Source: Neonectria sp. B-13
Lineage: Eukaryota > Ascomycota > Sordariomycetes > Hypocreales > Nectriaceae
Length of the DNA: 64,000 bases
Assembly (NCBI GenBank): GCA_002682825.1
Contig: NOKP01000009.1
Span: 992,001 to 1,056,000, forward strand
Direction: 5' to 3'
This document shows positions 46,603-57,551 of the stretch, piece after piece; position 1 is the stretch's first letter; each line of letters begins with the position of its first letter. The translations under genes were made by a program, and so were the position numbers. The notes under the pieces are model-generated. The model was not told the DNA's origin. It did not search any database and worked only from the letters and a program-made list of their open reading frames with translations.

Positions 46603-48715
46603 ATGTCTGACATCAACGGGAGCGCAAAACCGTCGTGGCAAGATGTCGTCGCTAGGAAAAAAGCCGAACAGGCGAAGCGGCTGGCACCCTTCACAAATGC
46701 AGGCCCTGGTGGGGGGAACAATAATGGCAATACAGGCGAGGCTGGCATAGGCCGTGATCTCACCTTCGAACCCAGTGCTAGTGAATTGGTTGACTCGATT
46801 GCCCGCCGTGAGACAAGTTGTGTGGCCGTTACAGAAGCCTACATAAAAAGGTACGGTTTCAGTGTGTCCCTATTTCTGAGCGTGGTTTTTCAACAAGGGG
46901 ACATCAAGCTTACATTCAATTTCTTCGTGATAGAGCCGTTGAAGCTCATAATGAGGTATGTAATAGCATGTCCGAACCATCCTCAATGATCTCATCACTC
47001 ACAAACACATCAGACAAACTGGTAAGCATCCCATCAATCGGCCAAGCATTGTCACAGTCAGAGCAGATCGCTTCACTACTGGAATGTCTCATCAGCATAC
47101 TAACTCTGTTGTTTGTATCAATAGCCTCACAGAGGTCGTATTTGATGACGCCCTTCGACAAGCCGCGGAGCTCGATGCTAGCCTAGTTAGAGGGGAAAAG
47201 CCACTGCAACCCCTACTCGGTGTTCCTGTGACACTAAAGGATCAGTTCAACCTTGAAGGCTACGATACTACTCTCGGCTATGTGGGTAGATCGTTTGCCC
47301 CAGCTGGAGAGGACGCCGTCCTTGTCAAGATGCTTCGGTCCCTTGGTGCAGTCATAATCGCAAAGTCGAATCTGCCTCAAAGTATTATGGTGAGTTTCAG
47401 TTTTGTTTTGCGCTGAAAATCTACACCCTCTTCATGCCGTAAGAGAACTAGATCCTAACACGAAAGTAGTGGTGCGAGACTGAGAATCCCCTCTGGGGCT
47501 TGACCACCAACCCTATACACAAAGGCTACACTCCAGGAGGCTCAACTGGAGGTGAGGCAGCACTTCTCGCATGCAAAGCCAGCATGTTGGGTTGGGGAAC
47601 TGATATCGGAGGAAGTATCCGCATCCCAGCCCATATGATGGGCCTGTATGGGTTTAAACCAAGTGTAAGTGGGATACCTTATGGTTGTCAATGATACACT
47701 CAATCCATGACAGCAAGAAAGTGGCTAACCATGCTCATAGAGCGCCCGACTGCCTTATCGAGGAGTTCCAGTTTCTACTGAAGGGCAGGAACATGTGCCC
47801 TCCGCCATTGGTCCGTTAGCTCGCAGTCTCGACACAATCCACCTAACCATGAGTTCCCTCATTCATGCGAAGCCATGGGAGATGGACGCTCGCTGCGTTC
47901 CTATCCCCTGGAGGGAAGATATGTACAACGAGGCTCTAAGTCGTCCTTTGACTATTGGCGTCTTATTTGACGATGAGGTCGTTCGGCCGAATCCTCCCAT
48001 CACTCGTGTTCTGCGGTCTGCCGTCGAAGCCCTCCGTGCTGCCGGTCATGACATAATAGAATGGAACGCCGACCTACACGAAGATTGCGTCAGAGTAATG
48101 GTACGAAGCAGCCGAGAATTTTCTTATGTGCACACAAATTGCTAACAATGACACGCACAGGACCAGTACTACACGGCTGACGGTGGTGAAGATATCCGCA
48201 ACGACATACTCGCGGGAGGCGAGCCGTTCATCCCTCACGTCGAGCGTCTCGTGAACCGCGGGAAGCCAATCTCAGTGTACCAGTATTGGCAACTGAATAC
48301 CACCAAGATTGAGTTACAGCAGATGTATCTGAAGAAATGGGACTCCATTCGGTCGGCAAAGACCGGGCGTAAGGCAGATATCCTGCTCATGCCTCCCATG
48401 CCACACACCGCCGTACCGCATGGAGGTTGTCGCTGGGTTGGCTACACCAAGGTGTGGAACTTCCTCGACTATCCAGCGCTTGTGATACCAGGTGGTTCAG
48501 CGTGCGAGGACGATGTTGCTGAGCCCTTGGCATCCGAGGCACTTGGGCCAGAGGATGAATGGAACACAGGGTTATGGGAGAAGCATGGACGTGAGATGGC
48601 GTCTCTTCGTTTGCCTGTGGGTTTGCAGATCGTCGGTCGTAAACTTGAGGAGGAGACGGTCTTGGGTGCTGGGAAGGTTCTAGACGACCTGCTTCGAGGA
48701 GTGAATAGTAAGTAA
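46603..48715 (+). CDS. Amidase signature family hydrolase
   Basis: Cytosolic amide hydrolase in about six exons. After 'TEAYIKR' the first intron (about 46853-46934) recreates 'KRAVEAHNE'. A second intron (46957 to about 47090) joins to 'HTNSVVCINSLTEVVFDDAL'; later introns lie near 47393-47469, 47666-47739 and 48099-48161. Catalytic residues are visible: Lys in 'GVPVTLKDQFNLEGYDTT', the cis-Ser in 'PGGSTGGEAALLACKAS' (Thr replaces the usual second Ser) and the nucleophile Ser in 'LGWGTDIGGSIRIPAHMMG'. 'LGRKLEEETVLGAGKVLDDLL'-type C-terminal residues are typical of fungal acetamidase-like enzymes. It probably releases ammonia or an acid from an amide in the cluster's pathway (inference). Exon 2 borders are the least certain. 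Confidence 0.9.
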
Positions 48716-49003
48716 GTATTAGAGTAGTTAGTTAATATTTTACGACATCTTTGAGTATTTCAAGTTATTTTCCATCGTAGTATCTCAAACATGCTTGATA
48801 AGACGAGACATCCGTAGTTCAAAGAGTTAGGCGCAATGCCAATCATGCCCATCTCATCTCTACACTTAGATTGGTAGCCCAAGACGACCACTTTCTCGGT
48901 ACTCACATGAGATTTAGTTGATCTAAAAGAAGTTTGGGAATAAATGTGATTTAACATTGTTTAATTCATTGGCTATCCATTATATGTTCTTCCTACACAG
49001 GTC

Positions 49004-50304
49004 TTATACCTGCGTCTTCTTCCAATCCTCATACTTCTTCATCACTTCCTCTTGACTCGCAGGCATGAGTGCTCCTTCAGGAACAGGATTCTTGCTCTTG
49101 AAATGATCGGCCATCTTGTGTCATGTCAGTTAACCTGACTCTTCGGTGAAGAACATGGGAGAAAGCTTACCTCGGCCATTGTAACCCATTCGACGCCTTC
49201 GTGCTTGTTGATGTGCTCAATGATACGCTCGTGCATCAAGAGTACGTGGGGCCTGCCCGAAACATCGGGGTGGATCGTCATTGGGAAAATGAACTCGTCT
49301 GGGTTGGGGAGTTAGCTAATGTCTTCATGGGAGAGCTGGATATACGAACCATATTCTCGGTAAAAGTAGTCAAAATGGTCTTTCCAAATGTCTTCGACAT
49401 CCCTAGATCCCATCAGTATGGTTCTTCATAAGCTAGTGAGTTTGTCTCACCTGGGGTTCACCCAGCCGTGTGAGTTGGCCGAATTCTTAATAAACATCAT
49501 CGGAGGCAGATCGTCGATGTACCATGATCCAGGGATTTCGACCAGCCCGGTCTCTTTCCCCTTTACCAATGGCTTCATCCACGTCTCGGCTTTTTTTGTG
49601 TAGTCAATCTTGGTCCAGGTATCTCCTGATCGCAGCCAGTACGCTTGGCAATCGTGGTGCGACATGGAGTGGTCGTACTCGATGCCGTAGCTCAGCATCA
49701 GCTCAGTGCCCTCCTCACTGGTCTCCCACCATGGGGCCACGCTTCCACGGGGCGGCTTCCCGCAGAACTCGGTAAGCATCTTCCACGTCTTGTCGAGAAC
49801 ATCACGCTGCTGCTCCAGGGTCATGTCGACGGGGTTTTCGTGGCTGTAGCCATGCAGACCAATCTCGTGGCCGGCATCGCGCACCATGGCGCATTCCTCA
49901 GGGAAAGTCTCAAGGGAGTGGCCTGGGATAAACCATGATGCTTTGATGTTGTATTTCTCAAACAGCTTGAGCAGCCGGCGAGTGCCGATGGTTCCAGCCC
50001 ATAAGCCTAACGAGTACGTCAGTACCGTGTTCAGTTACCCGGTCTGTGTCGGCCCCTTCCCGAAGCTTGATAGTAGTCCAAGTATGGAGGGGGCCTAGTT
50101 TATGCTGGGGTCTGGTGGATCACGCGGATAGTCTTACCTCTGCTGATGTCGCTCGTACTGTCTTCACCACCGTAAGAGCCCAGCCAACCAGCCACAGCAT
50201 CAATATCCACACCGTAGCTGTTGATGAGACCACAATGGTGAGTGGATAACACTAAAGCTGAGTCTTGGACAAGCTTACCTCACGAGAACCTTCTTCTTGC
50301 CCAT
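49004..50304 (-). CDS. Polysaccharide deacetylase (NodB) family protein
   Basis: NodB-fold hydrolase of about 310 residues in several exons. The start is MGKKKVLV (ATG 50304), joined to '[20 protein letters not shown]', whose Asp pair is the first metal/catalytic motif. '[17 protein letters not shown]' and '[17 protein letters not shown]' supply the HxxxH metal motif, and 'RGSVAPWWE' follows. '[28 protein letters not shown]' carries the final His. There is no signal peptide, so it is likely cytosolic. This cytosolic fungal subgroup includes peroxide-linked and allantoinase-like amidohydrolases rather than chitin deacetylases. With an amidase adjacent, a C-N hydrolase role is plausible (inference). 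It is divergent from the SDR gene over a promoter carrying the CCCAC element. Confidence 0.87.
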
Positions 50305-51534
50305 ATTTCCTGCGTGACCGAAAAGCGTTTGGTACAAGGGAAGTTGAATGGGTGTTTCAGTTGACGAATGGGAAATTCTACCGAGGAAGAACGGGGGTCT
50401 TAGTTTGCAAGGAAGACTGATGTGTGGAGGAATAGGTTATGAAGTGACAAGGGAGTGAGAGTGGCTAGGACCGTGTGTGGTCTGGCCTTATATGTAAGGA
50501 AGTGAACATAGCCTTTAGTGCATTCATCACTGATAAGGGTGTGGATTATTGCTGGATAACCTACCCTATAGCATGCGGCTTGAATCAGAATCTATAAATT
50601 AGTTACGAATCGTCCAAGGTCCAATAAGTAGCTATTACTCCTAGACGACGTCATTTTAACAATGCTTATAGCACGTAGGTTTGGATTGTTACTGTTACTA
50701 TGCGTTGATCGATTCCGTTGAAATCAATCCCTCACGTCTACTTACTTGGAGCCTGTCCGTTGCGACAAACCAACTCTCTCCCATTGCCTTCAACTCGAGC
50801 TGACTAAATTGATGCTTGAGTCGAGTGATATCTACAACTCAAGATAAGAAACCTAATTTAGCTAGTGTCCTTTCCTTAGCATGCGTTTGCATGTACCCAC
50901 ATCCCACTCTTGCATCCATCGCTTATATCCCACTCTTGGCATAAGAGTGGGCAGGGTACTTTTGTGTCAAGCCCACTTCTGCTGGTTCTCCCATGCTATC
51001 CATTGGATCTGATTCAACTCCGCTTCGAGGGATTTCTCCATTCCCTGTGAGGCGTAATGCGAACCAAGGTGCTAGAAGCACTCCCACTTCCACTCTTATT
51101 CCACTCTCAATCCACTTTACCTTGCGCATCTTCCCTCCTCACAACTTCTCCACATTGTAGACAAACCACCAAGACACAATGGGGCATAGTGGGGGAATCT
51201 CGGCACGGGAATAATTTCCGTGTTGTGCTTGGGCCCGTAGCTTGGGAGGCTATGCTTAGCCGGCCCACCTTGACGTCGAGGGCGATAAGCTAGGTCTGTT
51301 TAATAACTGCAGAGTAAAAGAAAGGCTGACCTGGATTAGAAGGGAGGACACCGAATGCGTTGACTTCTAATTCACCAGAAAGGCTTACGAAACCTGCCTC
51401 GTCACCTACCCCGTGCTTCCTTTCTACTGAGACGAAATCATCCATACAAATCATTTCACTTTCAGCATTGTCAACTGTGCAGCAGCGCCACTAGATCCCT
51501 AGTTACACGATTGCTCCAAGCTTCTATTCCATCC
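50305..51534. promoter_or_regulatory. Divergent promoter (deacetylase/SDR) with CCCACTC repeats
   Basis: 1.23 kb. CCCACTCTT occurs at 50903-50911 and again at 50929-50937, where it is the left arm of a perfect inverted repeat. GCCCACTTCT (50971-50980), CCCACTTCCACTC (51083-51095) and AGTGGGGG (near 51188) follow. GATAAG sites are at about 50536, 50842 and 51286. No gene is recognised. Confidence 0.55.
50929..50951. repeat. Perfect palindromic CCCACTCTT element
   Basis: Arms CCCACTCTT (50929-50937) and AAGAGTGGG (50943-50951) flank the spacer GGCAT. The arms are the same element repeated elsewhere in the cluster, so this looks like a two-monomer binding site. A cruciform or terminator role is less likely mid-promoter. 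Confidence 0.5.
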
Positions 51535-52491
51535 ATGTCTCCGGTATGTTGCAAATTCCAACTCATGTAGTCTCAGTAGCTCTGCTCCGGTCACTTTATT
51601 TGTTTTGGTCAATACATAATAGGAATAGACGCTTATCTTCCACATAGTTCTCTCTGAAAGGCCGCGTTGCCGTCGTCACCGGCGGTGCCGGAGGCTGCGG
51701 CTTCGCCTTCACTCAAGGGCTTGCCGAAGCCGGCGCAGATGTCGCTATTTTTGACATGACGCATCCAGAACCTTCAGACATGGAAACTCTTTCCTCTCAG
51801 TATGGCGTTCAAGTTCGGTCCTACATTGTCGATGTGACGTCGCTTTCTAGTCTAGAAGCCGGGTTTTCTTCCGTCAAGGCCGACTTCAACGGCAAACTTG
51901 ACGTCCTAGTTGCATGCGCAGGCGTCAACAAGAATGTCGAGTTTCTCGACACAAATGAGGAAGATTTTGAGAGATTATTCGGCGTCAACTGCAAGGGCGT
52001 TTACTTCTCCGCTAAGCTCGCCGCCCAGGCCATGATCGCCAATGGAACCAAGTGCGGCAGCATCATTCTAGTAGCTAGCATCGCATCACACATGGCAATC
52101 CGGTCCCAGCGATCATCAGCCTACTGTGGAACCAAGGGAGCGGTGCGTGCCATGGTTGCGCCTATCGCTGCTGAGTTGAATGCACATGGCATCCGGGTGA
52201 ATTCGATCAGCCCTGGATACGTCAAGACAAACATGACGGCTGCTTTCCCTCATCTTCTCGAAGGGTGGAAGGATGAGATCATGAATCACCGTGTCGCTCA
52301 GCCGGATGATATCAAGGGAGCTTGCGTATTTTTGGCCAGTGATGCCAGCCGGTACGTGGATGTCCTACTACTCGCATGATTATATTTCACCTCAGAAATA
52401 GTACGAGGCAACTTAAGGAAAATGCTAATGTTTCTCTAGTTACTGCACCGGAAGTGACATTTTGGTTGACGGAGGTGTTACAAAATGGTAA
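51535..52491 (+). CDS. Short-chain dehydrogenase/reductase
   Basis: NAD(P)-dependent oxidoreductase, 254 residues in three exons: a nine-base first exon (51535-51543, MSP), exon 2 51648-52351 and exon 3 52440-52491, summing to 255 codons. The cofactor motif is 'VAVVTGGAGGCGFAF' (TGxxxGxG). Further motifs are 'LDVLVACAGVNKN' (NAG-like), the catalytic Ser in 'ILVASIASH', and Tyr/Lys in 'SSAYCGTKGAV'. The last exon gives 'YCTGSDILVDGGVTKW', the usual SDR C-terminus. It resembles fungal polyol/Sou2-type dehydrogenases, but SDR substrate calls from sequence are weak. Divergent from the NodB-type gene and convergent with the 2OG oxygenase. Confidence 0.92.
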
Positions 52492-53063
52492 TTGTCAACT
52501 AAGTTGGGTTCATGATGGGTTATTGCATGAAAATAAGACCCCTGGGGATGGATTCACGGAGTCAATAGAACTTTACTGAGCAACAATGTGTATATGGCCT
52601 TTTCCACAAACTTGACAATTAAATGGCATACGCTGCTGCGTAGGACCTCCAGTTGATTGCCGAATGAATAGCTCTCTGAAGCGTTTAAAGTTCCTAAATG
52701 GATATTGGTCCGGCCTTCAGCTTGATAAACCTGCTCCTGTTTCATTGTAAGCGAATCCTAGGACATTAAACCTTTGTACCAGGAGCATTTATATCACTAG
52801 GTGATTATCAAGCCCATAGATAAAAAGCGGTGATGCGTTGGAAAGTTAGAAAGTCACAATTGCTTCCAAGGCCCTTTTGAACACATTAATTTGCTCCAGT
52901 GCCGGGTTGAGCTCAGCTCTAAATCTAAAAACAAATACTTTCACATTGTCACCAAACCTCATATGTACAATGTCTCAAAAACACAACGTACGCTCTTACA
53001 ATTCTTATTGACACAATCTGTATAATTATTTATACCTACACTTCCGTCATCGCGTGCATCACT
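52492..53063. terminator. Tail-to-tail spacer
   Basis: 572 bp between convergent genes; AT-rich, no open frame of interest. Confidence 0.35.
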
Positions 53064-54231
53064 TTACGCGACCTTCTGACCCGCCATTTTCTCCAAACCC
53101 TGCTTGTAGAGCTGCGCTCTTCCATAAGACTCGGCGTAAGCCGCTGAGACAGCCTCTTCCACCGTCACGGCTCCAAACTTGGCTGGCTTATCCGCAGACT
53201 GGCAGGTCGGGATGCATTCAACAAGGTAGTCTGGGTTTCCGGACACAAATACGGGGATGGAGTAACGCTCCTTGCCCGACTTGTTGATGACGCGGTGGAT
53301 GTTGCTCTTGTACTTTTCGTTGGTCCATCTGGCCATCAGGTTGCCCAAGTTCACCACGTATGCTCCCTCAGTGGGTGCGACCTGTTCACTCATTAGCGAG
53401 CTGCACAATGGTTTGGAGAATGCCAAGGTTATATGCACTTACATCAATCCAGGTCTCGTTCTTCTTGTCCCAGACCTGAAGACCATCAACTGTATCCTGC
53501 AGAAGCATCGTGATAGCACCGAAATCAGTGTGAGCTCCGATTCCCCGGGTAAGCTTGTCGTCTCCATCCTTGGGCTGGGTTGGATAGTGAAGGAGTCTCA
53601 TTGTGGCGACAGCGCCATCCATAAACTTGGAAAAGTAGGTTTCCTCCAAGTCTAGAGACAATGCAAGCACACGCATCAAGTCCGACGCCAGCTTCAGCGT
53701 TGAAGAATAGTACTCCATGGAGCCGTTACGGAAACTCTGTAGATCGTCACCAAGGCCTTCGGGCCACTGGTTAGGACCGCTGTTGAGCTTCTTATTAACA
53801 AAGTAGGGGTGCGTCTCAGGGATCTCGGCGCCGATGTAAAAGCCCTCCTTCAGTTCAGGCTTGGTTCCCTCTTCGAGGATCTGCGACCTCAGCATCTCAT
53901 AGCCGCGGTTCCAGGTGTTGTTCTCTTTGGCGACCTTCTTCTTCTCTTCCAGTGGTAGAGAAAAGAACTTCTTGGTGCCTTCCATCACGGCCTTCTGCTG
54001 GGCTAGCGGGACAGAGTGTCCCACAATCTGGAAGAATCCATTGTAAAGGCAGCTGGTACGGACCTGGTCCACGACCTTTTGCTTAAGTGCGGGGTCTCCA
54101 GAGTAGAAGCCTACAGTGGTTTTGAATGTCAGATACTAGTTTTGTTTAAGAATACTCGATTGTTGAGGCAAGTAAACAGTGGACTAGGACAAACCTGAAA
54201 AGTCAATGGTGGGGATTTCCAGCTTGGACAT
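53064..54231 (-). CDS. 2-oxoglutarate/Fe(II)-dependent oxygenase
   Basis: Isopenicillin-N-synthase-like dioxygenase, about 345 residues in three exons from ATG 54231 (MSKLEIPTIDFSG). An intron joins to 'FYSGDPALKQKVVDQVRTS'. The DIOX_N region contains 'YNGFFQIVGHSVPL'. The Fe(II) facial triad is His/Asp in 'GIGAHTDFGAITMLLQD' and His in 'KSNIHRVINKSG'. The 2-oxoglutarate-binding Arg and Ser are in 'ERYSIPVFVSGNPD'. All catalytic residues are intact. It is the last gene of the right-centre cluster and could hydroxylate or cleave a cluster intermediate (inference). Its upstream region has GATAAG sites and one AAAGTGGGG. Confidence 0.93.
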
Positions 54232-56124
54232 GATGGAATGTGTTTTGACTCGACGAAGCAAGTGGTGATTGGAGGTGTTAGTTGCTTCAGAACTGTTGAT
54301 CTCTGTCGCTGTTGATTCCAAGATGCACAATCGACTATGGCGTCAAGGAGACGAATGTTATATCGTCTTTGGGTGAGTGGGATGAGGTTTGGATGCAGCC
54401 TCACGTCCTACTGAGCACAATTCCAAGCTGCATCAAGTGACGAGTCAACTAGCGTTTGGACGCCAAGTTGTCTATGTTCGGGATGATTCGAAAGTGGGGT
54501 ACAGAAGTGTGGTCCAGACACTGCGGAGATAAGGCGGAGGCAAGCTAGTTTCAGGAAAATACTACCGTCATGACGTGAAGATAACGAAGATAAGCGGCAC
54601 GCTTTCCAATTGAGGAGTTGGCTTTGTCACTTGTGTGCCGGTGGGCGTCGGGCTAGAGTTTTCGGCCCTTTCCGACCCCCACGATAAAGACGGAGGCCGT
54701 GAGAACGATAAGCCCAGTGTCCGAGGATCGGGTGTGCTGATTAATAAGACGGATTGGACGTTGCATCACTGAGGGGAATCAAGTCGACGCTACTACACGG
54801 ACAGATGAGGGGCGTTGTGCTCCTGCATGTGTTCTGTCGGGGCTTATGACTGAGACCGAAAGCCGAGATGTGGGAACATGGGAGAAGTGCGGAGGTTCGA
54901 TTGTTGGATGCCCGCTAGGAAGAAGGGACACAAAGTCAAGACCCGCAGTGTTGCTCTTCATGGACCTTACCTGGACAGATTCTAAGCGACAATGCAAGAA
55001 GCGTGATGCAACATTAGTCCTCTCTAGTTAATGAGTTGAACCTTGCGATAAAACACTGCGACAGAACTATCAAAACCGTGCAACAGAATCCAGCTCCATT
55101 GCAATAGCATCCCTTGGGAAATGACGCGAAAATGTTCATTCAGAGTCTAACAAGAATGCCTAAACCTTCCAGGTCCGTAGATATATATAATATAACCTGA
55201 GTATTGTAAAATACCAAGACTGTGCATTTTATCTAGAATTGCTATTCGGATAATTTGCCTCATTAAGAATGGCCGTAGCATCAAAGCGTATGTGTGCTAG
55301 GAATGAGAAATCGTCTCACAGCTCAGGGGCACTTAAGAACTTCTTTCTTTCTTCTATATGCTTAATGTAGATAGAATCCTGGGCTACATAGCTGGAATCC
55401 AGCTACCAGAGGCCGTTCACGGCAGCCATGTTAAGGGCCCGTTCGTGAATAGAAGGGTACTTTCTGACAATCGGATTCCGTAACAATCCAGGGCTCTTCC
55501 AATGCCTAATCAAAAGGAAACAATAGTGCTTGATCGTCGATCCTATAGACACCATCACCCATCCACGATGTAGTGCATTCCGTTTCCGCAATGCCGTAGA
55601 GACGATTGCAGTTCTCGAAGATTCGCTGACACGAGCTCACGAGGCCCTTCGTTTGTTCCAGGATGTCCAGAGATCATTTCAGCAGGTTCAAATCTTCGAG
55701 GTCCAACTTGGTGACGCATTGATGAAATGTCACTAGGAACGGGGTGAAAAAGGAGGATATGTGAACCCTGTGATGGTCAGATTGGTGGCCCTTGGTGAGA
55801 TCGAGGTGAGAGTATACCAGACTGTGAAGTACGCCAAGGTCTCTAGATCCATGTCTATGTACCGGGTATGCAAAGAAATATGTTCCTGTAAGTTTCTGCG
55901 CGCAGTCCACTGAGAAATAAACCGTCAATAGAGAATCCGAACCTGTGGCCATCTGAAAATTAGCGTGACCCCAAGACAGGAGTTGGACGGGCTTACGCCT
56001 TGCGGCCCGTAGCAGACCTACGACGAAATCCGATGGAGGTAAACTGTCCTTAAGGGACAGGACATCTTGCTCCCGACACCCCTACCCCGCGACTCTTGAT
56101 GATTGTTGGACCACACTCACCTAG
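54232..56124. other. Promoter and long gene-poor stretch
   Basis: The first 500 bp hold three GATAAG motifs (54528-54533, 54589-54594, 54707-54712) and AAAGTGGGG (54491-54499) upstream of the 2OG oxygenase. From 54750 to 56124 no gene is supported. Minus-strand frames at 55403-55591 and 55674-55952 are open but have no identifiable domain. Confidence 0.45.
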
Positions 56125-56242
56125 ATTCACTCCAAAGCGGAGATTCTTGGTGTTGATCCAAAACGTATAGCTGTCATGGGCGAAAGCACCGGAGGAGGCC
56201 TTACGGCAGCCATGACTCTCAAGGCCAGAGATGTCGGCCTAA

Positions 56243-56303
<61 letters not shown>

Positions 56304-56681
56304 ATTGCGGAACAAATTCTTTCATCGCCCATGGACGATAGGACGTGCGGAGAAGTTCCAGGAGATTTCAAGCTTTGGGCTGAAGAGGACAACTTGACTG
56401 CTTGGACCGCCTACCTGGGGATGGCCCTAGGACATGCCAATGTTCTATATCTTGCCGCTCCAGGTCGTCTTACGGATGCATCTGGGCTACCAAAGCTGTA
56501 CCTGGACACCAGCCAGTTCGACTTGTTTGTGAAGGAGAACATCAGCTATGTTCAGAAATTCGTTGATGCTGGTGTGGAAGTAGAGAGCCACATTTATCCG
56601 GGTCTTTCGCATGGGTTTGATAGCCTCTTCTCAACCCACAGCGTCAGTCGGCAGTTGGAGAACACAAGACGCGGATATTGA
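56125..56681 (+). pseudogene. 5'-truncated alpha/beta hydrolase interrupted by a poly-C tract
   Basis: Remnant of an HSL-type (alpha/beta hydrolase-3) esterase or lipase. From a possible splice acceptor (CCTAG, 56124) the frame reads 'EILGVDPKRIAVMGESTGGG' with the nucleophile elbow GESTGG, then 'LTAAMTLKARDVGLMP'. Next come 59 consecutive C bases (56245-56303). Beyond them, in a frame shifted by two, 'IAEQILSSPMDDRT' resumes the domain and continues to 'LYLDTSQFDLFVKENISYVQ' (catalytic Asp region) and 'VESHIYPGLSHGFDSL' (catalytic His). The N-terminal half with the HGGG oxyanion motif is not found upstream. The gene is therefore broken at its 5' end and in the C run, though the run length may be an assembly artefact. 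Confidence 0.75.
56245..56303. repeat. 59-base homopolymer of C
   Basis: Uninterrupted C from 56245 to 56303. It lies at a site where related hydrolases normally have only one or two prolines. Could be real slippage expansion, a G-quadruplex-prone tract, or a sequencing/assembly artefact. Confidence 0.95.
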
Positions 56682-57551
56682 GAAGGTTGTGAATCCGGAT
56701 CTCTATGTACATACCACACAGATAGCTCTGGCCAGCCCGGATGTAACGGAAGCCGAACGGTTTCGACTTGAGATGGATCCTGAAGAACTACATCACTTGA
56801 CTTCCAAGTATCCGTTAGTGAATTAGGGTAAGATCTACCCTTGACCTGCCATGTCCCGGGGACGGTAGCTTCGTTTCTAGGAAATTACATGATCAATGTC
56901 GAGGTGGAGGGGAGGTTCCCTTTTCTGAAAGGGTATTACCTCAGTAACGGCATCACTCCGGACCAGCTGACGGAGTTTGACGCCGTGGTGTTCACCGCTG
57001 GGGCTAATGGATGGCACATGTTCCTGCTGGTGAAGATGCCAACAAGTAATCCCTCCTCCATGCCAATGGCACAGTTTAGGAATTCCAGTACTTGCAAAAG
57101 TTGGTACAGCGATCCCCGTTAGAAAGGACGTCCAAGTCTTACCCTTGGTAACACTGCCAACCCTGCAGATTCGGGGCCGTTGGAATATTCCCTCCCAAAG
57201 GCGACTCCAAGGGCAAGTGATATGAGAATGTTTGGTGGGCTGTGTCAGATGATCGGGGAAACAACTTGCTCGAGATTGAACGACATTTGCAAGGAAGAAA
57301 ACGAGTTCAACTCGGGGAACAAGTTAACAACCCACCAAATCTGCGTAGTGCATTCACAAATAAAAGCTTTCCCAAAGGAGCTTTTCCCTATAATGATCTC
57401 GAATAATCAAGTAATCACGATCCAGGAAGGAGTGGAAGTGCATGTCATTGTTCTTTGATACAAAATTGTACAGTTCTGAGCGAATGTGAGTTAAGTTACT
57501 GGTGTTCCACATCTAACCATCTTATATCTTTTTATGCTTTTCCTCCTTTAT
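56682..57551. other. Degenerate coding-like DNA
   Basis: Two plus-strand frames look coding but are short and unlinked. 56611-56826 holds 'VHTTQIALASPDVTEAERFRLE'; 56841-57122 holds 'VEGRFPFLKGYYLSNGI' and 'FDAVVFTAGANGW'. Frame changes and stops between them suggest remnants of one or two decayed genes. I do not recognise the family. Confidence 0.35.

Noticed and set aside
56127..56315. Poly-glycine protein on the minus strand
   Set aside because: It is only the antisense reading of the 59-base C run; the plus strand carries the real hydrolase motifs.
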